A stretch of DNA of 64,000 nucleotides from Glycine soja (Eukaryota; Streptophyta; Magnoliopsida; Fabales; Fabaceae), in assembly GCF_004193775.1 (NCBI RefSeq), contig NC_041005.1, positions 3,226,501 to 3,290,500 of the forward strand. The letters are read 5' to 3'. The notes under the pieces were generated by a model. It saw only the letters and a list, made by a program, of their open reading frames with translations. It did not search any database and was not told where the DNA came from. The translations under genes were made by a program, and so were the position numbers. Each line of letters opens with the position of its first letter. Position 1 is the stretch's first letter. Below are positions 62,901 to 64,000 of the stretch, in pieces.

Positions 62901-63812
62901 ACATTCTCAAACTTTTTTCCCCTACACTGGAAATAAATTATTTTTCAGCAGATTTGAACTTCTTGCAACTTCTCTGTGGTAATGAATGATTGATAGCAAG
63001 AATTAGAATTCTCTGTTCTGTGCTACTCTTTTTCTTCAAAACCTTTCATGTTGCATCTTAATACAAGCTTTTGTTAAATATATGTTTTGATTTTCTTCTA
63101 ATCTTCTTACGTAAAATGACATTTCTATTTCAGCCTGCATAAGTCCTGCTGATATTAATGCTGAGGAAACCCTTAACACTTTGAAGTATGCAAACCGTGC
63201 ACGCAACATAAAAAATAAGCCTGTTGTAAGTGTCTGCATAAATTTTTGTTCCCCGTCTTTCATTTGGCAAATCAAGATAATTTTGTTTTGATTGATGTTG
63301 GCTTGTTTGTTCTTCTGTAGATCAATAGAGACCCCATGTCCAATGAGATGCTAAAAATGCGACAACAACTTGAGTATTTGCAGGCAGAACTTTGTGCTCG
63401 TGCTGGCGGCTCTTCTGAGGAAGTTCAGGTAGTTGGATCAAATTAACTTTAATCTTAAGTGATGTCTTGATTCCTTCAATATATTTATTATAATAGGCTA
63501 GTAGTAGCATTAAATGGTTTAGTTTAATGGTGAATTGTTGGATACCAATCAATACTCAAAAGAAAGGTGCTTTAGGCTTCATTGGATTTTGTGCCTCTAT
63601 TTGTGTAGAGACTTGTAATATGATTTACTTTAATTGCAAACATTGAAATGGTTTGTATTTATCATAAATAAATAATCATCTTATAACTGATTATGTAGGT
63701 CCTTAAGGAAAGAATTGCTTGGCTTGAAGCTGCTAATGAAGATCTTTGCCGTGAACTTCATGAATACCGTAGTAGATGCTCTATTGTAGAACAAAGTGAA
63801 AGGGAAGCTTAT
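58933..63812 (+). CDS. FRA1: Kinesin-4 motor protein KIN-4A (FRA1-type), 5' ten exons, partial
   Basis: Plus-end microtubule motor. In Arabidopsis FRA1/KIN-4A supports cortical microtubule-guided cell-wall deposition. Exons are 58933–59049, 60044–60190, 60276–60425, 60563–60816, 61422–61603, 61689–61813, 62595–62631, 63134–63225, 63321–63428 and 63699–63812. All introns are GT–AG and the frame is continuous (442 codons). The start [19 protein letters not shown] matches the family. The P-loop [10 protein letters not shown] is split by intron 2 at residue 88/89. Switch I NNQSSRSH lies near 219–226 and switch [11 protein letters not shown] at 262–270. After the neck (NIKNKPVINRDP) the coiled coil begins ([20 protein letters not shown]). 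The gene continues past the right edge; a full KIN-4A is roughly 1000 residues. KIN-4A is preferred over KIN-4C because of [18 protein letters not shown] and the exon 4 sequence. Confidence 0.95.
59378..59428 (-). repeat. Oligo(T) micro-insertion with 10-bp duplication in kinesin intron 1
   Basis: TTTGGTAGCT at 59378–59387 recurs at 59419–59428, flanking about 20 T plus ATTACTGTGTTT. Confidence 0.75.
59559..59629. repeat. (AT)n microsatellite in kinesin intron 1, about 70 bp
   Basis: Uninterrupted dinucleotide run within the 994-bp first intron. Confidence 0.95.
59926..59961. repeat. (AT)n microsatellite in kinesin intron 1, about 36 bp
   Basis: A second dinucleotide run in the same intron, about 80 bp before exon 2. 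Confidence 0.9.
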
Positions 63813-64000
63813 GTATGTCTCATACTTTCTCTTACTTTATGCTAATATTCATCTTTAACTAAGAATAGTTTTCTCGGATACTGTTTTGATGCCTATCTTT
63901 GTCCTTTCATCTCATCTCAGTATTTTTACATTCCACTTATTAAAGTGAGTTCAGGATATTGGCTTGATAATTTATGCATGCATGGTTTAAACCTTTTTTT

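Noticed and set aside
1..64000. tRNA genes, conserved miRNA precursors, rRNA and CRISPR arrays
   Set aside because: Scanned by eye for tRNA B-box text, well-known mature plant miRNA sequences and regularly spaced repeats. None was found, though a covariance-model search was not possible.
1..64000. Intact LTR retrotransposon
   Set aside because: No primer-binding text such as TGGTATCAGAGC, no paired long direct repeats and no gag-pol coding sequence were seen.

Overview
The window is nuclear DNA from a flowering plant. Genes are interrupted by GT–AG introns, intergenic DNA is very AT-rich and full of small transposon remnants, and the genes are plant-specific (a WUSCHEL-type homeobox gene, an AP2/ERF gene with an EAR motif, a FRA1-type kinesin). 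Several features fit a legume, probably Glycine or a close relative; this is inference, not proof.

Four host genes look intact, three of them complete in the window. (1) A class II poly(A)-binding protein gene lies on the minus strand at 1275–5402: nine exons, 630 aa, four RRMs and an MLLE domain. (2) A WOX4 gene lies on the minus strand at 13835–14958: three exons, 224 aa. (3) An intronless ERF repressor of the ERF008–ERF011 group lies on the minus strand at 34078–34560: 160 aa. (4) The 5' ten exons of a kinesin-4 gene (KIN-4A/FRA1 type) lie on the plus strand from 58933 and run off the right edge; 442 codons are visible.

Between them are decayed or captured sequences. A MULE transposase pseudogene with six in-frame stops lies at 9632–12220. 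A non-autonomous, long-TIR Mutator-like element (21233–22583) is flanked by a 9-bp duplication and holds a GC-rich insert. A CACTA-type terminus (28966) precedes a broken carboxylesterase tail (29441–29847) and a short ROP GTPase fragment (about 30330–30395). An unmarked pseudogene of the serine palmitoyltransferase subunit LCB1 lies on the minus strand at 47158–47822. Several MITE-like inverted-repeat elements, degenerate tandem repeats and long (AT)n tracts fill much of the rest.

The most unusual signal is dispersed. About a dozen loci carry a tiny insert of 13–31 bp made of an oligo(A) or oligo(T) tract plus a few to about twenty other bases, flanked by direct repeats of 8–19 bp. In one orientation the A tract always lies at or next to the 3' repeat, as in target-primed retroinsertion, yet almost no element body is present. 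A second notable structure is a 30-bp minisatellite of about 12 copies that fills most of the first PABP intron and stays open in frame with exon 1.

The genes do not form a pathway or operon; they are ordinary neighbours on a plant chromosome. No CRISPR array, rRNA or tRNA was seen.
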